From NCBI GenBank assembly GCA_026393115.1, contig JAPLAU010000012.1:1-64000 (forward strand): a DNA stretch of 64,000 bases. Reading direction: 5' to 3'. The translations under genes and the position numbers were made by a program. Shown piece by piece: positions 63,700-64,000 of the stretch. The notes under the pieces were generated by a model that saw only the letters and a program-made list of their open reading frames with translations, searched no databases and was not told the DNA's origin. The DNA comes from Actinomycetota bacterium (GTDB lineage: Bacteria > Actinomycetota > Actinomycetes > S36-B12 > CAIYMF01). Within the stretch, counting starts at the first letter, position 1, and every line of letters begins with the position of its first letter.

Positions 63700-64000
63700 A
63701 GCCTCCCACTCTGAGGTTTGAGCGCGAACTCTTGCGCGCTGGGGCACAGCGGGTGGCTGCGATCGACGAGGTCGGTCGCGGAGCGTTGGCCGGTCCCGTG
63801 AGCGTGGGCGTTGTGGTCGTCGACCGGGCCACGAAAGCGGCACCAACTGGGGTGCGCGATTCCAAGTTGCTCACTCCCGATGCGCGCGTGGCCCTTGTTC
63901 CTCGTATCCAACAGTGGAGCGTCGCGTGGGCAGTGGGCTCAGCCGGTTCCGATGAAATTGATGCGCTGGGGTTGACCGCGGCTTTGCGACTGGCAGGCGA
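63696..64000 (+). CDS. rnhB: Ribonuclease HII, N-terminal part (window edge)
   Basis: The visible 101 codons from GTG 63696 include [20 protein letters not shown] with the metal-binding Asp-Glu, and [12 protein letters not shown], both typical of RNase HII, which cuts RNA-DNA hybrids and misinserted ribonucleotides. The gene overlaps the lepB stop and leaves the window on the right without a stop codon. The lepB-rnhB order is conserved in Actinobacteria. Confidence 0.94.
   Translation, partial: MKPPTLRFERELLRAGAQRVAAIDEVGRGALAGPVSVGVVVVDRATKAAPTGVRDSKLLTPDARVALVPRIQQWSVAWAVGSAGSDEIDALGLTAALRLAG

Overview
The window is about 64 kb of gene-dense, high-GC DNA from a member of the class Actinomycetes. 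The evidence is the gene order (gltX-tRNA pair, IclR-leuCD-hupB, gpsA-ddl-thiL, rpmB-fakA-recG, rpmF-plsX-rnc-mutM, smc-ftsY, amt-glnB-glnD, ffh-rpsP-rimM-trmD-rplS-lepB-rnhB), a lysine-rich HupB tail, a SepIVA-like protein, a coenzyme F420 gene (fbiD), a GlnR-like operator before amt, and many GTG starts with TAnnnT boxes 6-7 nt upstream (leaderless transcripts). I cannot name a genus. No rRNA genes or CRISPR arrays were seen.

1-20.9 kb: branched-chain amino acid and serine synthesis. After the end of an IS3-type element and an EAL-domain gene it has truncated come ilvB-ilvN-ilvC, serA, a hydrolase, leuA (minus strand), leuB, ilvE and cimA. A small Cys/Trp-rich protein, an FAH-family hydrolase, gltX, tRNA-Gln and tRNA-Glu and a membrane lipase-like protein follow, then an IclR regulator divergent from leuC-leuD. 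Three short leader peptides carry runs of regulatory codons matched to the downstream pathway: Leu-Val-Val-Ile before ilvB, Leu-Leu-Leu before leuA, Ile-Ile-Ile before cimA. Two have a typical terminator and one has a strong hairpin at the peptide's end. CimA with LeuCD and LeuB gives a threonine-independent route to 2-oxobutyrate for isoleucine; the Ile codons before cimA support that role.

21-37.8 kb: housekeeping. hupB, fbiD, plsC, gpsA, a Cys/Met-metabolism PLP enzyme, ddl, thiL, rpmB, fakA-like, recG, a hydrolase, rsmD, coaD, sepIVA-like, DUF177, rpmF, plsX, rnc and mutM. A parS-like 16-mer lies between rpmB and fakA. A dispersed repeat of about 53 bp occurs three times in the window, once in frame inside mutM.

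37.8-46.5 kb: an accessory catabolic block between mutM and smc, genes that are usually close together in this group. It holds a GntR/FCD regulator, two amidohydrolases (ATZ/TRZ-like and cytosine-deaminase-like) and a complete five-gene peptide/nickel-type ABC importer. It probably imports and deaminates or hydrolyses an unidentified nitrogen compound.

46.6-64 kb: smc, a YhhN-type membrane protein, ftsY; then an unusual three-gene membrane cytochrome b operon (57-aa one-helix protein, b6-type diheme cytochrome b, and a two-helix protein with a large extracytoplasmic domain) with no Rieske or cytochrome c gene beside it; then the nitrogen-control operon amt-glnB-glnD, ffh, and the ribosome-maturation cluster rpsP-khpA-rimM-trmD-rplS-lepB-rnhB, with rnhB cut by the window edge.
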